Assembly (NCBI GenBank): GCA_937975655.1
Contig: CALJTZ010000028.1
Span: 1 to 5,396 of the forward strand
Length of the DNA stretch: 5,396 nt
From: an uncultured Synechococcus sp.
GTDB lineage: Bacteria > Cyanobacteriota > Cyanobacteriia > PCC-6307 > Cyanobiaceae
Direction: 5' to 3'
The position numbers and the translations under genes were made by a program. Below the pieces are notes generated by a model, which had not been told where the DNA came from, ran no database searches, and saw nothing but the letters and a program-made list of their open reading frames with translations. Shown piece after piece: positions 5,282 to 5,396 of the stretch. Within the stretch, counting starts at the first letter, position 1. Each line of letters begins with the position of its first letter.

Positions 5282-5296
5282 GGGATCTCCCAGATC
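5282..5296. repeat. Two overlapping short palindromes upstream of the regulator gene
   Basis: GGGATCTCCC (5282-5291) and GATCTCCCAGATC (5284-5296) overlap, giving alternative stems of 4 and 5 bp. They lie 64-78 bases upstream of the LuxR-type ATG, where an operator, for example for autoregulation, could sit. Short palindromes of this size also occur by chance. Confidence 0.2.
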
Positions 5297-5355
5297 AACA
5301 TCGGGCTGTCCTCCGCTGGTCTACGCCTTCGCTCTTGAGCCCTAAGAGGCTGCTG

Positions 5356-5391
5356 AAAAAGCGAGAAACGAACGGCCTGTTGGTCGGTTCG
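5356..5391 (-). terminator. Terminator-like hairpin with T-rich tail at the right edge
   Basis: On the minus strand, arms CGAAC and GTTCG (5391-5387 and 5373-5369) enclose a shorter inner stem with one bulge and one mismatch and a four-base loop. They are followed by TTTCTCGC and then TTTTT (5368-5356). It would end a leftward gene lying beyond the right edge, isolating the LuxR-type gene from it. The T-run is interrupted and the stem imperfect. The alternative is the end of an insertion sequence. Confidence 0.28.
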
Positions 5392-5396
5392 TGATC

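Noticed and set aside
1..5396. CRISPR arrays, tRNA or rRNA genes, toxin-antitoxin pairs
   Set aside because: I found no regularly spaced direct repeats, no cloverleaf or rRNA-like sequence, and no small toxin-antitoxin-like gene pair.

Overview
This window looks like chromosomal DNA from a GC-rich cyanobacterium, most likely a Synechococcus/Cyanobium-type picocyanobacterium. The evidence is one perfect cyanobacterial HIP1 octamer (GCGATCGC at 4526-4533), a LuxR-type regulator of a kind I associate with picocyanobacteria, and exported proteins typical of a two-membrane cell. The assignment is inference; there is no rRNA or other marker gene here.

All four credible genes lie on the minus strand, so transcription runs from right to left. 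From upstream to downstream they are: (1) 5218-4469, a NarL/LuxR-type transcription factor whose receiver domain has lost its phosphorylation residues; (2) about 4375-3812, an exported protein resembling PliI, the periplasmic inhibitor of I-type (invertebrate) lysozyme; (3) 3792-3379, a small exported protein of unknown function; (4) 3075-136, a 979-residue autotransporter (type Va secretion) with a signal peptide, a passenger containing an autotransporter-associated beta repeat, a low-complexity linker and a C-terminal outer-membrane barrel. Genes 2 and 3 are 19 bases apart and probably co-transcribed. Gene 1 may belong to the same transcript, but a strong hairpin at its stop codon could separate it. 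Gene 4 has a 303-base leader region and probably its own promoter.

Three of the four gene products act at or beyond the cell envelope, and the fourth is a plausible local regulator. A cautious reading is an envelope or surface locus: a surface-displayed adhesin-like protein next to a lysozyme inhibitor that might protect peptidoglycan from grazers or competitors. Only adjacency supports that link.

The smaller signals are at the gene junctions. The 19-base gap between the PliI-like gene and the small exported gene is spanned by an 8-codon mini-ORF (MKPPPPLP), joined to each neighbour by an ATGA overlap. A 33-codon ORF likewise ends in an ATGA overlap with the autotransporter start. The regulator's start codon is preceded by a hairpin that pairs its only Shine-Dalgarno-like sequence, and its stop codon lies in the loop of a 7-bp GC-rich hairpin. 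The right edge holds a terminator-like hairpin and a sequence resembling an insertion-sequence end. I saw no tRNA, rRNA, CRISPR array or complete mobile element.
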